From: Ipomoea triloba
Lineage: Eukaryota > Streptophyta > Magnoliopsida > Solanales > Convolvulaceae
Length of the DNA: 64,000 nt
Direction: 5' to 3'
Assembly (NCBI RefSeq): GCF_003576645.1
Contig: NC_044919.1
Coordinates: forward strand, 31,538,786-31,602,785
Below the pieces are notes generated by a model that saw only the letters and a program-made list of their open reading frames with translations, was not told the DNA's origin and searched no databases. The position numbers and the translations under genes are program-made. Shown one piece after another: positions 47,578 through 60,157 of the stretch (its first letter is position 1; every line of letters begins with the position of its first letter).

Positions 47578-48888
47578 CTATTATATTATTATTATATATT
47601 TTCAATATTTATTTATTTTTATTTTAATTAATTAATTAATTGTTTTGATTACAATTCCTATTTACTACCAAACAGGATAATTCATTCAACTTAAACCCAT
47701 TAACATTACCAAGTGCTCCGTATTTGATTTTGCACCTTTTAAGGAATTTGAATTATATAGCATAAATACTCTTCCTCGCGCTCTTACCATCACATGCCTC
47801 GAAACCTAATACGAGTACATTTTTTTTAACAACCAAACATGACCCAAATCCATTTGTATTATATCGTGGTACTGTCAACCATATAGTCCCAATAGTCTAG
47901 CAACCAACACAGGCATTATAATAAATTCTTAGTGTGAATGTGTGATGTTAACGTCAGAAAACAATCCTGGTGGGCTGCCGTTTCAATTATCTGGGCATCA
48001 AAGTAGGAAAACCTGCCACATAGTAACATTTCCCTCAAAGTCTTCACCTACATCTCAGTTATATGCATTGTAACACAACTTTAATTTAATTGTTTCTCAC
48101 TGGAAACAGGGAGTCTTTTTTGTTCTCTTGTATGCATTTATTCTGCCGTTTTCTCGTACCTGCCAGCAGTCTGCAGATGCTCGATGCACCAAACATATAT
48201 ATATATTTCTTCTGGGTTTCTTCAAAAAGTAAGCATAAGAAGAAAACTGGGATATGTCCAGTTAATACTAAGATGTTTCTGGTAATTCATTCATAGAATA
48301 AAATAATAGGATGTTCTACTGGGAACGTGTAAGAATGGGGTTGATGAAGATCTTGCCAACACGGTTGTTTCTTCCAATCTTTTGCGGTTTGGGGGAGATT
48401 ACCTGAGTTTAAGGGTAAGGGAAAACATGTTAAGGTGGGAACTAGACTCCAAGATCAATTATAGGATATTAGTACAAAATATAAGATGAATTGAGTGTGT
48501 CATCGTTGCATTTCATAACTATTTATATAAGGTATACAACAGATATAATCACCTCCAGTGCACATCGCTGGATAACTAATATTAGGTCTGGTTGACACGG
48601 TAACATCTTGACAACGACATAGTCTTACATATCTCCCAAGGTAACTCCTATATATGGATGATTCTTTGAGCAGTGACTTGGAACAAGTATATTATGATGA
48701 CCCTCTAATTATCCGGTCACTAAAAGATTTCGTTTTGCAAAATAGAATTTTTGAAACAGTAAAAATGCATTGGAAACAGATGAAGTTGTGCGCATTTCAC
48801 GCACACCAGACGCCTACACAGGCGCGTGCAGTGCACACGCCCGGTGGCCTTGAAGCTTTATTTTCTTTAGCCGTTTGTCTGTCTGTTT
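46372..48888. repeat. Tandem segmental duplication, copy 1 (about 2.5 kb)
   Basis: It begins inside the NFD4-like gene at codon 26 and runs upstream to GTCTGTCTGTTTT near 48888. The whole stretch recurs at 48986-51524 with an offset of 2,614 bp. By eye the copies are almost identical, apart from AT microsatellite length and a few indels and substitutions (for example near 47900 and 48850). The unit has no recognised intact gene besides the NFD4-like 5' end; it carries the promoter region. Small frames at 48090-48296 and 48654-48926 have no recognisable domain. Confidence 0.95.
47519..47574. repeat. (AT)n microsatellite, duplication copy 1
   Basis: About 28 AT units. The equivalent tract in copy 2 is about 15 bp longer. 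Confidence 0.95.
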
Positions 48889-48985
48889 TTTTTCAATATT
48901 TATTTATTTTTATTTTAATTAATTAATTAATTGTTTTGATTACAATTCCTATTTACTACCAAACAGGATAATTCATTCAACTTTT
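48889..48985. repeat. Filler DNA at the duplication junction
   Basis: The roughly 94 bases from TTTCAATATTTATTT to ATTCATTCAACTT are a copy of 47599-47692, placed between the two large repeat units. A templated insert at a breakpoint suggests repair by template switching. Confidence 0.85.
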
Positions 48986-49062
48986 GCCGGGAAATTCAAG
49001 TTGCTGCCGTTCACTGATTGCAGCCATATCGCTGCCACTAAGCTCAGCCATTGAAGCGCCAT
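48986..49062 (-). pseudogene. Truncated 5' end of the NFD4-like gene (25 codons)
   Basis: The minus strand from 49062 repeats the ATG and first 25 codons of the NFD4-like gene, then stops matching at 48986. The leader and promoter upstream are duplicated too, so this copy could still be transcribed towards the intact gene. It cannot encode a transporter. Confidence 0.92.
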
Positions 49063-50130
49063 GGATTCAACTCAATTCTAACCAAAATCCTTGGAATTTG
49101 GCAGAAGAGATGAGAGTAATTATCCTAGCTAGATAGCTAGCTAGAATTTTATTTTTTTCCAAATGGGATTCAATTCTAACCAAAATCTTTGATATTTGGC
49201 AGGAGAGATTAGGGTAATCCTAGCTAGATAGCTAGAATTTTTATTTTTTTTTTTTGCAAATGGGAATGCTGAATGTTAAAATAGAGGCTCATAGTCATAA
49301 TGAAGGGGAGTTATAAGAAGCAATGATGGTTAGTGACGTTGATTAGCGATGTATGGGGATGGCAATATAATTGTGGTGGTTAATAGGAAAATGTGTTTTC
49401 CTTTGAGCCACCACTCAGAACTACTGTCGCCATATTATGACATTTTTTTAAGACTTCCCAAAATTTATAATTTAAACCCAAGAAAAAAATACCATTTTTT
49501 TTTTCATAAATGCTAAGATAGTATAGTGTGCGACTATTAGTTAATTCACGATTTCAGGACAATTCCAAGTACATAATTTGTTAATTACATGCATATAATA
49601 TGTTAAGTGTAGCCACATAATTTAACCGTCATTTTAGACCAGGTATTGAGGAGCTTGGTGCATGACATAACAATTGAGCCAAGTTGGTTTGACTATTAGT
49701 TTAGTAACCTAAGATTCCAAGTCATCAATTCAACCCCCAACCAGAGCAATCTATTAGTCTTCTTGGTTTGAGCTAGTCAGCTATGATTCAAAGTAATTTC
49801 GAGTTCTCGTTCAAAATGAATAATGGAAAAATGAAAAAATTATTCTCAAATGTACCTATTGAGTTGAGAAAAATGGTGTTTGTGAAGACTTTATAGTAGC
49901 ATGCACTAAGGGCTTTGATTTCCGTTACCATGTTTGTTTGCCTACTTTTGTTATCCTACTATATATTGTATTCAAATCCATTAGTAATTACAAAATTCAT
50001 TACCTTTTTACTCCTCTACTTGAACAATTGAATAAAAAATAAGGGAGGAAAAAATGAAAAAAAAAAATAAAAATGTCATTGTCCATGCATTAAGTATGGA
50101 ATTTTAATTTATACACACATATATGTATGC

Positions 50131-50131
<1 letters not shown>

Positions 50132-50202
<71 letters not shown>
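50132..50202. repeat. (AT)n microsatellite, duplication copy 2
   Basis: About 35 AT units; length variant of the tract at 47519-47574. Confidence 0.95.
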
Positions 50203-50208
<6 letters not shown>

Positions 50209-51524
50209 TATCTTTATTATATATTTTTCAATATTTATTTATTTTTATTTTAATTAATTAATTAATTGTTTTGATTACAATTCCTATTTACTACCAAACA
50301 GGATAATTCATTCAACTTAAACCCATTAACATTACCAAGTGCTCCGTATTTGATTTTGCACCTTTTAAGGAATTTGAATTATATAGCATAAATACTCTTC
50401 CTCGCGCTCTTACCATCACATGCCTCGAAACCTAATACGAGTACATTTTTTTTAACAACCAAACATGACCCAAATCCATTTGTATTATATCGTGGTACTG
50501 TCAACCATATAGTCCCAATAGTACTAGTACAACCAACACAGGCATTATAATAAATTCTTAGTGTGAATGTGTGATGTTAACGTCAGAAAACAATCCTGGT
50601 GGGCTGCCGTTTCAATTATTCTGGGCATCAAAGTAGGAAAACCTGCCACATAGTAACATTTCCCTCAAAGTCTTCACCTACATCTCAGTTATATGCATTG
50701 TAACACAACTTTAATTTAATTGTTTCTCACTGGAAACAGGGAGTCTTTTTTTGTTCTCTTGTATGCATTTATTCTGCCGTTTTCTCGTACCTGCCAGCAG
50801 TCTGCAGATGCTCGATGCACCAAACATATATATATATTCTTCTGGGTTTCTTCAAAAAGTAAGCATAAGAAGAAAACTGGGATATGTCCAGTTAATACTA
50901 AGATGTTTCTGGTAATTCATTCATAGAATAAAATAATAGGATGTTCTACTGGGAACGTGTAAGAATGGGGTTGATGAAGATCTTGCCAACACGGTTGTTT
51001 CTTCCAATCTTTTGCGGTTTGGGGGAGATTACCTGAGTTTAAGGGTAAGGGAAAAACATGTTAAGGTGGGAACTAGACTCCAAGATCAATTATAGGATAT
51101 TAGTACAAAATATAAGATGAATTGAGTGTGTCATCGTTGCATTTTCATAACTATTTATATAAGGTATACAACAGATATAATCACCTCCAGTGCACATCGC
51201 TGGATAACTAATATTAGGTCTGGTTGACACGGTAACATCTTGACAACGACATAGTCTTACATATCTCCCAAGGTAACTCCTATATATGGATGATTCTTTG
51301 AGCAGTGACTTGGAACAAGTATATTATGATGACCCTCTCAATTATCCGGTCACTAAAAGATTTCGTTTTGCAAAATAGAATTTTTGAAACAGTAAAAATG
51401 CATTGGAAACAGATGAAGTTGTGCGCATTTCACGCACACCAGACGCCTACACAGGCGCGTGCAGTGCACACGCCCGGTGGGCGCTTGAAGCTTTATTTTC
51501 TTTAGCCGTTTGTCTGTCTGTTTT

Positions 51525-52470
51525 ACTAACTCAATGCCAGCCTTCCATTTTTTTTTTCTCTCTTTTATTTTATTTCTTGCCCAACTCCCTCTTCTCTATA
51601 TGACACATTAAAAACTGTACAAAATATGAACTGATATTGATGCTCTAAGGATCTCATATGTCCTTGCCCTAGGAGTGAGCGCTTGCACACTGATACACAA
51701 CAGAACTAACTCTATATATGACATTGATAAGAATTGAACCGAACCCCACACCATGGCTGCTAGTAAAATTAGTTAAGCTATTAACTCTTTTTTGTTTGGA
51801 AAAAAAAAGATGCTTTTGAATTGGTCAACATTGAGCAGTGTCTTGGGAGCAAGAGATCTGTTTTTTTAAGGGAAAGGCAAGAAACAGGAGAATACAACAA
51901 CGAAGCAACATGAGGGGAAAGTAAAGCATAGCAAGAAGTCAAGAACTGTCTTCAATACAAATGAATTGACTTGAATGGTTGCAGTATCCGGAGAGAGAGA
52001 TTTACCACAAGAAAATATAATGCTGTCAAAAGTAAAGTGATTAATTGAGCAACTACAATCAAAAGAATCTAATCTGCATTTATGCTTGCCTGCATTTGGT
52101 AGGTGGCCATAATCCTGCCAAGAGTCACTTTCTGACTTAATTCCATTCATAAACAGAGACCAGTGAAAGAATTGTGTTCCTCAAATGCATCCCCTTGGCA
52201 ATGCTTTTAAAGTTTCTGTGTGGCCAGCCCTTCCCTCCACACAACCTTGGCCAGTCTCCATTGCGTTGAAAATTCAACATGCCTGCAATTAAATTCGAAT
52301 AGTATTAGGTTGAGCTACCCACAACAAGGTTTACATCTCTTAATATGCTGGTGTAAATGTGACATGGGCATGAAGTATGCCAGGTGTGGAAGGAAATACC
52401 TGCAACCCCACATGGCTGCGTGTAGAGCAAGAGCGAATGAGAACGTTCTTATATGTACCAGAGGATGATA
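51525..52470. other. Intergenic DNA, no gene seen
   Basis: No recognisable protein on either strand. Frames near 51866-52150 and 52220-52468 show no domain. Confidence 0.4.
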
Positions 52471-52700
52471 GGGGTTAGACGGAACGGAAGGAAGCAAGGG
52501 AAGGATAATTCTGGTAAGAGAGACTCCAAGTCTAAGTCCAGAAACAATAAGAAAATTTGGTGCTACCAGTGCAAGGAGTTTAGGCACATGAAATACATGC
52601 TAATGACTAGCACGAGATGCTTCTATCATATTACGCCTAACAAGGAGTGGTATGATGGCAAGAACAATCACAAATTGAATGGTCCCTCTTCTCCAGGCAC
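52453..52700 (+). pseudogene. Ty1/Copia gag-protease fragment, decayed
   Basis: A plus-strand frame contains a basic run (KRDSKSKSRNNKK) followed by WCYQCKEFRHMK, which matches the first half of a CCHC zinc knuckle (CxxCxxxxH with a displaced end; the last cysteine is lost). About 20 residues on, CFYHITPNKEWYD resembles the Copia protease neighbourhood that normally reads SGCSxHMxPNxxWF, with the catalytic Asp-Ser/Thr-Gly destroyed. No LTRs or further domains were seen, so this is a small remnant. Confidence 0.6.
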
Positions 52701-52789
52701 TATTCTATTTCCCCTTCAAGAACCATGGTCAAGGTTAGACATCTTGCCAAAATTTCTATATGGCAAGGTCAGGCTTCCCTCAATATAAT

Positions 52790-53980
52790 CCACCTTTCCT
52801 CTAGGGTGATGGAGGCTGATTCAACCATGACTAAAGTAGAACGAGATTAGAATATCTTACTTAATTAGTCATCTAGAATCATAAATATTTAATAGTGGTC
52901 GTTGTCATATCAGATGCACTGCAACTGCACTTACCATTGCCCCCATTTCTCACCCCTGTTGTTGCCCTATGTTCTGGGCTCATACTAGCCAAAAGTTTAT
53001 TCGGTTCCCTACCAACAATACATAGAAATGATTAACCACTGTTGTTGCCTTCTATCAGCCACCTTATAGAAACCAATTACTCACACCTCTCACTGGCAAA
53101 TCATTCAGGGCTGCCATCCTATCCACCCACCTCTTTTGCCTTACAGTTTCCTACCTTTGCCACCAATATCGAACTACTGATGGTTTTATTTGTCCCGGCC
53201 CAACACAAACTGGGTTATCACTGTTTGGTGCAAAGGATTAAATGGGATGGTGGTAAGAAGTGCTGTTTATAACGATAGAAAGGCGTGGGGTAACTACTAA
53301 CTAGTGCCTTTTCAGCCTCGTAACTGTATTGATAATGAGCTTATTTGGAGAATATCTCATCTCTTGTTGGTAGCATACTGCATTTTGCAAGCAAAATATT
53401 ATCAAAATGTGGAAGACATTGCAAGTTACAAATTAACCCGCCTCAACCTAACTGATCAGTTCAAATCAAGAAAGTCAATAAATAGCTCCCGTTAGGAATC
53501 TAACAAACTTGTGATATTGTTTGTGATTACCAAGTAAATAGTCTGACCAATTTGGCTGAGGTTGCTATAGAGTTTGATACTACACATTATGTGATCCTTA
53601 ACCTTGCAAATGAAACTAATAGTGCAGTTGGCGCTTGAAAAATTGAAGCAGATCTTTCACATAAAACAGAAACTCGAAATTGTAATGGCTGAAACACAGA
53701 GCTGCTATAAAGCATTGGAACATTAAACAGATTGAGCTTTTCTGGTTTACCTCTATCGGTTGCTCCACTGCCGTCAAAGTAGTAGTAGCCACCAGCTCCA
53801 GCGATTGCAGCGGCAGAAATCAACGGATTTTACAGGGAAGTGAGATGTAAATTACTGGTTTAATTCTTTGCTCCGTAAAATTTGTTGCAAGAAATAGTCT
53901 TCTCTCTATCTTCAATTCAAATATTCGATTTTGAATAAACCATAACGGGTCGGATATTGGCGCGTAGAGCTGTAAAAACG
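52790..53980. other. Region between Copia fragment and IWR1-like gene
   Basis: No supported gene. A GTGATTACCAAGTAAATAG phrase near 53522 belongs to the same dispersed repeat as near 39317. On the minus strand 53823-53587 a frame reads ISAAAIAGAGGYYYFDGSGA but lacks an ATG or acceptor, so I do not call it. Confidence 0.4.
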
Positions 53981-53990
53981 GAGTGAATCC

Positions 53991-54000
53991 GTTGGGCCCG
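53991..54000. promoter_or_regulatory. Site II-like TGGGCC element upstream of the IWR1-like gene
   Basis: TTGGGCCCGC lies about 60-100 bases before the likely transcribed 5' leader. TGGGCC/T boxes bind TCP factors and are common in plant housekeeping promoters. A nearby TTGGCGCG (about 53956-53963) resembles an E2F site. Both are motif matches only. Confidence 0.35.
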
Positions 54001-54580
54001 CCCCTCCCGCCATATTATTAACAAAAATTCCTAAAATTAAAATCCTAATTTCCTAAACCCTAACACTCTCGACTCTCAGATTCTCACCTAAAGCACTCAC
54101 GCAGAAGCGGCAGAACCACCATCGCTGTGACTGAGCGCCGTCTGCCTCAGCCGGGACCGCCACGCCCTCGCAAATCCCGCCAGAGAAAAATCCCGGTATT
54201 TATATATATGCTCTCTTCTGTTTCAATTTCTTACTGCTTCTTCCCAAGTGCCTTGGCTACTGCTTAGAATGCTTTATTCAATCAGACAATCTCTTTGAGT
54301 CTTTATCAAAGATGATAGCATTTATCATACTAATTTTACAACTAATTAACTCGATTGATTGAATTTTTCTTGTTTGGAATTGCAAACCATTGAATTGCTT
54401 GAAGAATTCTTCTTTGTTTAAACTAATTTATTATTCTTGAATCTTGGCCTGGAGTTCATACGCACGTGGAAAACACGTGCTTCTTTGAGCCGGTCAGATT
54501 CATACATACACTTTCTGATTATTCACGAAACCTCTCTCCCGCTTTCTTCGACGGCAGTTAAGGTATCAAAAGCCTTAGTA

Positions 54581-57076
54581 ATGGCGGCGATGGCAGAGAA
54601 TCCGAAGGACGACAAGCCGGTGATTGTTAGGGTTAAGCGAAAAGCATCGCAATTTTGCCTCGATGCTTTCTGTGAGTTCTTTTTCACAACTTTCTGTTGT
54701 ACTTTTATGTGTCAGTTATGAAGGCTTTGGTTTTTGAATTCTCTGTGGCTTTGGTGAATTGGTAGGGCTTGAAATCAATGAGAGACCACTTAAACGCCCG
54801 TTGATTGACTTTGAGAAGCTCTCAATTTCCAATTCTTCTTCTTCTTCTAGTAAAGGTTTGTGAAGCTCCTTTAAATCCCCCTCCTCTTTCTCCCCAGTAA
54901 AATCTATTAATTTTTATGTATATGTTCTGCAAATTTATGATGTATATACCTGCCCGTATCTATTTATAATTGTAATGTATTTGAGTTTTAATACTATGAT
55001 GCACTTCCAACTGTGTTACAGTGGAGGAATTGAAGACAAAAAAGATTCTTGTACAGCATGTTGAGACCATAACTAACTCAGAAGTCACTGCTGATCTTGT
55101 GCGGTCTTTTGTGGTTAGTATTATAATCCCATTTTATGATGCATTTTTCTGAATTCCCATTATTTTCTTTGCTGATAACTAAGGTGGGAGAATTCTTTGA
55201 GGCTTGTATTCATTAACTGTATTATATTCTCCAAATGTGCAAAACATCTCTCTTTCCAATCATTCTATTATGAGGAAGCACAATTTTAATAGTTAGTAGT
55301 AGCTACCTACTATAACTGTTTGCTACTTGGTAACAGCCTGATTCTGCTGATTCTTCAATCATCAAAGAGAAATTTGAGGAAAGAAGACATGCATTTAAGG
55401 CTAACAATGTAAGTCTTTAATGAGTTATTCCATTGCAAATTCAGACGAATATTTTTGTGTTAAGTGTTAACATGAATGCTGTGTGCATTTTCAATGTAGC
55501 ACATGCAAAGGCAAGATCAGCTTCTTACAAAAGCTAAACAAAAACAAGAGGTAAACTTCTGACACTTCTCATTTTAGAAAGGAACTTTCTTATGGTCAAT
55601 TGTCATTCTGAATAGATATTTCTTAGTTTGTTAACTATGAGGGAACTAATTAACATTAAATCAACTTGTTCCTTTCCAGAATTAAGCAGTCAAAAGACTC
55701 TTATCAATATATTTATTCTTTCCTCCTATCTGGTAGATTCCTTTGATAAAATCTGTAATTTATATTTCTAGGATTTGTCAAAAAGTGCTCGATTTGAGCA
55801 AGTATGGAAAAGTAGAAGGGGTAAGAAGGATGATGAAGCACTACATGAAGTCTGCCGACTGTATGATGTTGTTCGTGTTGATACAGAGGGAAAAAACCAT
55901 GATGTACAAGAGGAGTATGTTTTGTTGCCCAAAGCTGTTTATGTTAATCTAACTCTATTTTTTGAAGTCTTTTTCTTGTGCCAGGGAAAATAACCACTTC
56001 TATTGTGTGTCTGTAGAGATCCAGAGTTGGAAGATCACAAGATGATGTCTCAGTATTTGCCATTCTTAAGAGAAGTCATGCCAAGTGCCGCTGATGAAAT
56101 TGAGTCTGACATACATGACTATATCTTCAAACAAGGTTCTGCCCTATTTTCTCTATTGGGGTTGGAAGGCTTCAATGAAAGTTGCATTGTTGTTGCTTAC
56201 TGGGGCTTTTAACCTGCAATACTATGTCTTGAAATTCTCTAGTCTTTTCTGGTATCTAGTTATTTATAAAAAAAGAGATGAACTGGCATTAATAATTTTT
56301 CTATGAAACCTTTTTGCTTGTGGATAGAACTTAGTCATTTAAGTTTAGTTTTAGGTTGTGGTTTGGATTTGTTGGATGGTTCTTCAATGTCCACACCTAT
56401 TGTTTTTAATAAGTATTTTTATAGGTTACATAAATTGTTGTGCAGCATTCTTTACTGAAAATGTTAATCTTTGTGCAGCATCTTCAGATGGTTTTGTCTA
56501 TGACTTCTATGCCGTTAAGAATGATGTTGAGACCATGGTGGAATCAACTGCAAACCATTTTCCTTTGTAAGGATTCATAGCAGTCTATGCTTATCCTAAT
56601 CTTAGTTTGTGTCATATTTCTTGTAAAAATAGCACCTTTGATTTTACAGGGTTCAAGTGGATGACGACGATGACTTCTATGATGGTCCTGATGATTCAGA
56701 CTATGGAACTGATGATTCTAATGGTACCACTAGTCTTACTTTCTTTAACGTTTCATGAATTATGCTGCCACAGCTCATACATGGGCTGATATTGTCAACT
56801 ATTTGTATCTCAGATGAAAACAACCCCCGTAATGATTATCCCGATGAAGAGTCATCTGGAGATGAGGATGAAGTAGAAAGCCTATCCTCCAATGACCGGT
56901 CAGAAGCTGAGAGTGAATCTTCCTCTGACGAACAAGAAACTGACATCTATGTATCTCGCGAGAGAGACGATTTGAGTCGATTCGAGTGTTCATATGGTGG
57001 GGATCCATTTGTTGAAGATGATATCTATAGTGGTGATGATTGTGAATTGTATGACTCTGGTGAAGATGTTTGGTGA
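54581..57076 (+). CDS. RDM4: IWR1-type protein, RDM4/DMS4-like, 360 aa, ten exons
   Basis: A homologue of yeast Iwr1, which takes part in nuclear import of RNA polymerase II; Arabidopsis RDM4/DMS4 also acts in RNA-directed DNA methylation. Exons: 54581-54671, 54766-54855, 55022-55113, 55337-55408, 55500-55550, 55772-55914, 56017-56135, 56479-56566, 56650-56723, 56814-57076; all GT-AG, phases close over 1,083 bp. It opens with VIVRVKRKASQ and WLEINERPLKRPL. The IWR1 core shows RLYDVVRVD, then after the DHKMMSQYLPFLREVMP segment the signature DGFVYDFYAV and VQVDDDDDFYDGPDDSDYGT. The tail is very acidic (Ser/Glu/Asp) and ends SGEDVW. A leader exon with an intron near 54195 may exist; 5' AG-rich text has GGTATT donors. 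Gene symbol is by similarity; nuclear-cytoplasmic location is inferred. Confidence 0.93.
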
Positions 57077-58410
57077 GGAAGACAAATGGATGTGATTTCT
57101 GGTAGTTGTAGTTGTCTGATATCATATGGATTCCCTTTCAGATTTAGGTTCAGTGGATTCTTACTCTACTGAGTAAAATTGTTTTTTTTTTTTTTCTCTC
57201 TTTTTGAAACAAACAAACAAACCTCTTTTCATTAATTCGAGTCTAGCTGCAGTAAATGAACAATATAAGGGAAAGGAACTTAGAAGCAATCCATACAATC
57301 TGGCTTGGATAAAACCTCCCTAGCTAATAAATGGACAACTTTATTCGTATATCATTTAACAAACGAAAAGCAAAGCTTAAAAAAATGCTCTAGCTAATTC
57401 CTAACATTATTGACAAGCAGATCAAATGAAGATACTAGTAGATTTGATTCTAATAGTATTGATAATAAAAGTAGACAAACAAACATGATAATGAATATCA
57501 AAACCCATAATAGAGTGCAAAAATCCCTAACAAAAATTTAACAACTTAAAATTGTTATGTGTGATTATTGCTAAAAAAAAGTGCTTTAATTTATTATGAG
57601 GAATGTTTGCTCTTTCTGTGTGGCAAATACAAACGTGTTTTTCATGAAAAATGAGAAACAGATTTTTTAATCCATTTATTTATTTATTCTTGAAACAACC
57701 ATGATGTGGTTACTGTCACCATGCACTTTGATTAAAATTTTCTTTGTTATAATTATTCTCCATTTCATAGGAATAGGATTGTATGTTCGCTTGATACCAC
57801 ATGACTTGATACCTTTGAGAGTTGGAGATATGTTGATGAGGATATACGGAATATATTTGACAATATGGGTCTTTTTGATGTTATTAGTGTGTAGCAGCAA
57901 CTCCACAAATAAAGTGTCATTTCAGTCATTACACCTACCACTTATTCGTAAGAATTTCAACATATATTTCCTGACCCAATACTATAAAAGTCAACTTATT
58001 CTACAAAAGAAAAGACTTAACCTAAAGAATATTCTTTCAAATATTATAGTGACTTGATCTACATAAGTGTAGCTTTTAAAAAAAAAAAAAAACACTAAAT
58101 GTAACGATACCAGATGATTATTATTATGACATACGGAGTATAATATTTTATCCCATGTCATATATCTAGCAATAACAACATATTTTTTAAAATAAAATAA
58201 AACATATTTTTTTTAAGAAGACATCCGATGAGTAGGTTGAGAAAGTAGTTATGAACAGATGCTGCATTATAACAGAGTCAGTAGCACTAAAAAATAAAAA
58301 ATAAAAAAGACATCTAATCGGACTTGTGATCAATTTTACACTAATTAAAAAAGGCAAATATTAAATATTATAGGGTATTGTAAATCAAAGTTCTAGTATA
58401 AGAGCAATCC
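57077..58410. other. 3' flank of the IWR1-like gene and intergenic DNA
   Basis: A T-rich tract at 57181-57195 follows the likely 3' untranslated region. The rest is AT-rich. A 118-codon frame at 57701-58057 is hydrophobic at its start but has no recognisable domain. Confidence 0.4.
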
Positions 58411-58412
58411 TA

Positions 58413-58682
58413 ACGGGCGTTTGGTTGGAAGAAATTATAATTTCATTTTCACATAATCCCAAATGCAAGTAAATTCCTTCTTTTGTTTGACCAACACATA
58501 ACGTCAACCAATATATACCAACATCAATCAAATATATTTTCTCAAAACTCACTTATTTATTTTATTGCTTTCGTTATGCAATTCTAAAGTTTATTTACAG
58601 TGTGTTACATAAATTTTCAAAAGAAAAATATGAATTTGGTCTCTTTTTTTTTTTGAAAGGATGAATTTGGTCATTTAGTATT

Positions 58683-58714
<32 letters not shown>

Positions 58715-58890
58715 GTATGTGCATTTTTTACTTTATACTACTTATTCTCTTTCAATTCTCATGTATACTAAATATTGGAATTGAAATTTCCAGTAATTCT
58801 ATTCCTACAAACCAAACATAGAAATTTAAATTATCACTTTATTCGCACATTATTCATTTCTCACTTAATTGCATTTTTCCAACCAAACGT
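58413..58890. mobile_element. Probable TIR MITE, about 0.48 kb
   Basis: Left end CGGGCGTTTGGTTGGAAGAAA; right end, reverse complemented, ACGTTTGGTTGGAAAAA: a terminal inverted repeat of about 14 bp around CGTTTGGTTGGAA. Subterminal GAAATTATAATTTCA- and AATTGAAATTTCC-like bases also mirror each other. An (AAT)n microsatellite at 58684-58713 lies inside. TAA precedes the left end, but a matching target duplication was not clear, so the superfamily is undecided. Confidence 0.6.
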
Positions 58891-58901
58891 TTGTTTTTTG
58901 T

Positions 58902-58934
<33 letters not shown>

Positions 58935-60150
58935 TTTGTTTTTGTTTTTTTTTTTAAGTTTTATTTGGATTTTTGGGTGAGGTAGGGTTAGAGATAGTAT
59001 GAGAGATGACTGAGGAGAGGGAAAAATGAGTTTTTTTTCATCTAACAAAAGTACACCAAATTTATACTCATGTGGATGATGATCAAAAGAAGACAACAAA
59101 ATTAGGTGGCAAACTGGCAATGGATGCTGCTACTGCTACTATTAATATTAATATTATATTATTATTTCGCAAGGTGGCACTATAGTTTTGTAGAACGTGA
59201 GAATTTAGGTGTGAGGACAAAGGAGTGTGAGTCAGCATGCTATAAGATGCCGATTCGAACCTCCATATCCGACCATTGCTATATTTGCATTAAAAATATT
59301 TCACCAATAATGCTACTTATATAAAAAATATATAAATGCACTAGCATTTTCATATACTAAAAATTAAAATTGAATAACATTATTTTGTTGGAGCAATCAA
59401 CTTTGTTCATGTGTAATAACTCACAAATAAAATATAAATCACACTAAAAAGATTATATATAATGAACACGATAAAAAAAATGTTGACAAGAGTTGAACTT
59501 GTGACCTTCAATAACTGTATAACAAAAATATCATCTAAGCTATCAACTTATAATTATTAATTATCTAAAAAAAATAAACGACAAAAATACATACATACTC
59601 TAATTTGAAGCTTCTTATATTTTGAGTCCATCAACTCTTGTGATATTCTTACTTATAGTCATTAACTGCTATTTGATGTACTATTATTAGTTACTCGACT
59701 TTGAATATTTTTGCCGCATTTATTAAGTTTTCAAGCCATACTTCCACCTAAAATATTTTTGACAAGTTTTTAGGTGGTACCTAAGCATTAGTACTTTACA
59801 CAAATTTTTAGATTGATTAATCAGTTTGAGCTATACACAAAATCAATCTTTTCATTGCTTTTTTTTTTTTATCGGTTTGAGATGGACTCCTTATGTCTAG
59901 AAACATATATGTTGGTATTGAGTATCGAAGTTAAATTAACTAAATTTATCTCATTATGAATTTCTAGAGTGAATTCATAAAATTTATTTATAATATAATT
60001 GGACAAAACTAAAAATAAAAAATAAAAAAATGAGCTTATAAAAAAATGAATAAACCTAAAAATGAATTTGATGGCAATACGTAACTCCTGCATATTATTT
60101 TAACTGACCGCCACGAGTTTGCCACGTAGACGTAGCCAACTATGCATTCC
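58891..60150. other. Intergenic DNA, no gene seen
   Basis: It opens with a T/G-rich low-complexity tract (58890-58957). AT-rich text follows, with no supported coding region. Confidence 0.5.
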
Positions 60151-60151
60151 C

Positions 60152-60157
60152 CACGTG
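60152..60157. promoter_or_regulatory. G-box (CACGTG) upstream of AGT2
   Basis: CACGTG in CCCCACGTGATC lies 160 bases upstream of the AGT2 ATG. Such elements bind bZIP/bHLH factors and are common in light- or ABA-responsive promoters. Function here is inferred from the motif only. A related ACGT core (GCCACGTAGACG) is near 60121. Confidence 0.4.

Larger units (their letters stand above)
48986..51524. repeat. Tandem segmental duplication, copy 2 (about 2.5 kb)
   Basis: The second copy of 46372-48888 starts GCCGGGAAATTCAAG and ends GTCTGTCTGTTTT at about 51524. Differences include a longer AT tract (50132-50202), AGTACTAGTACAACC versus AGTCTAGCAACC, and GGTGGGCGCTTG versus GGTGGCCTTG. After the end the sequence is unrelated to copy 1. 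Confidence 0.95.

Noticed and set aside
48654..48926. 90-codon frame in the duplicated unit
   Set aside because: It breaks in copy 2 by a small indel near 51340 and has no recognisable domain, so there is no sign of selection on it.
53587..53823. Minus-strand frame ISAAAIAGAGGYYYFDG
   Set aside because: It begins at a TTG just after a stop, with no ATG and no splice acceptor. It might be an exon remnant, but support is too thin.
57701..58057. 118-codon plus-strand frame
   Set aside because: Only a hydrophobic start; no recognisable domain, low-complexity AT-rich context and no gene-like flanks.
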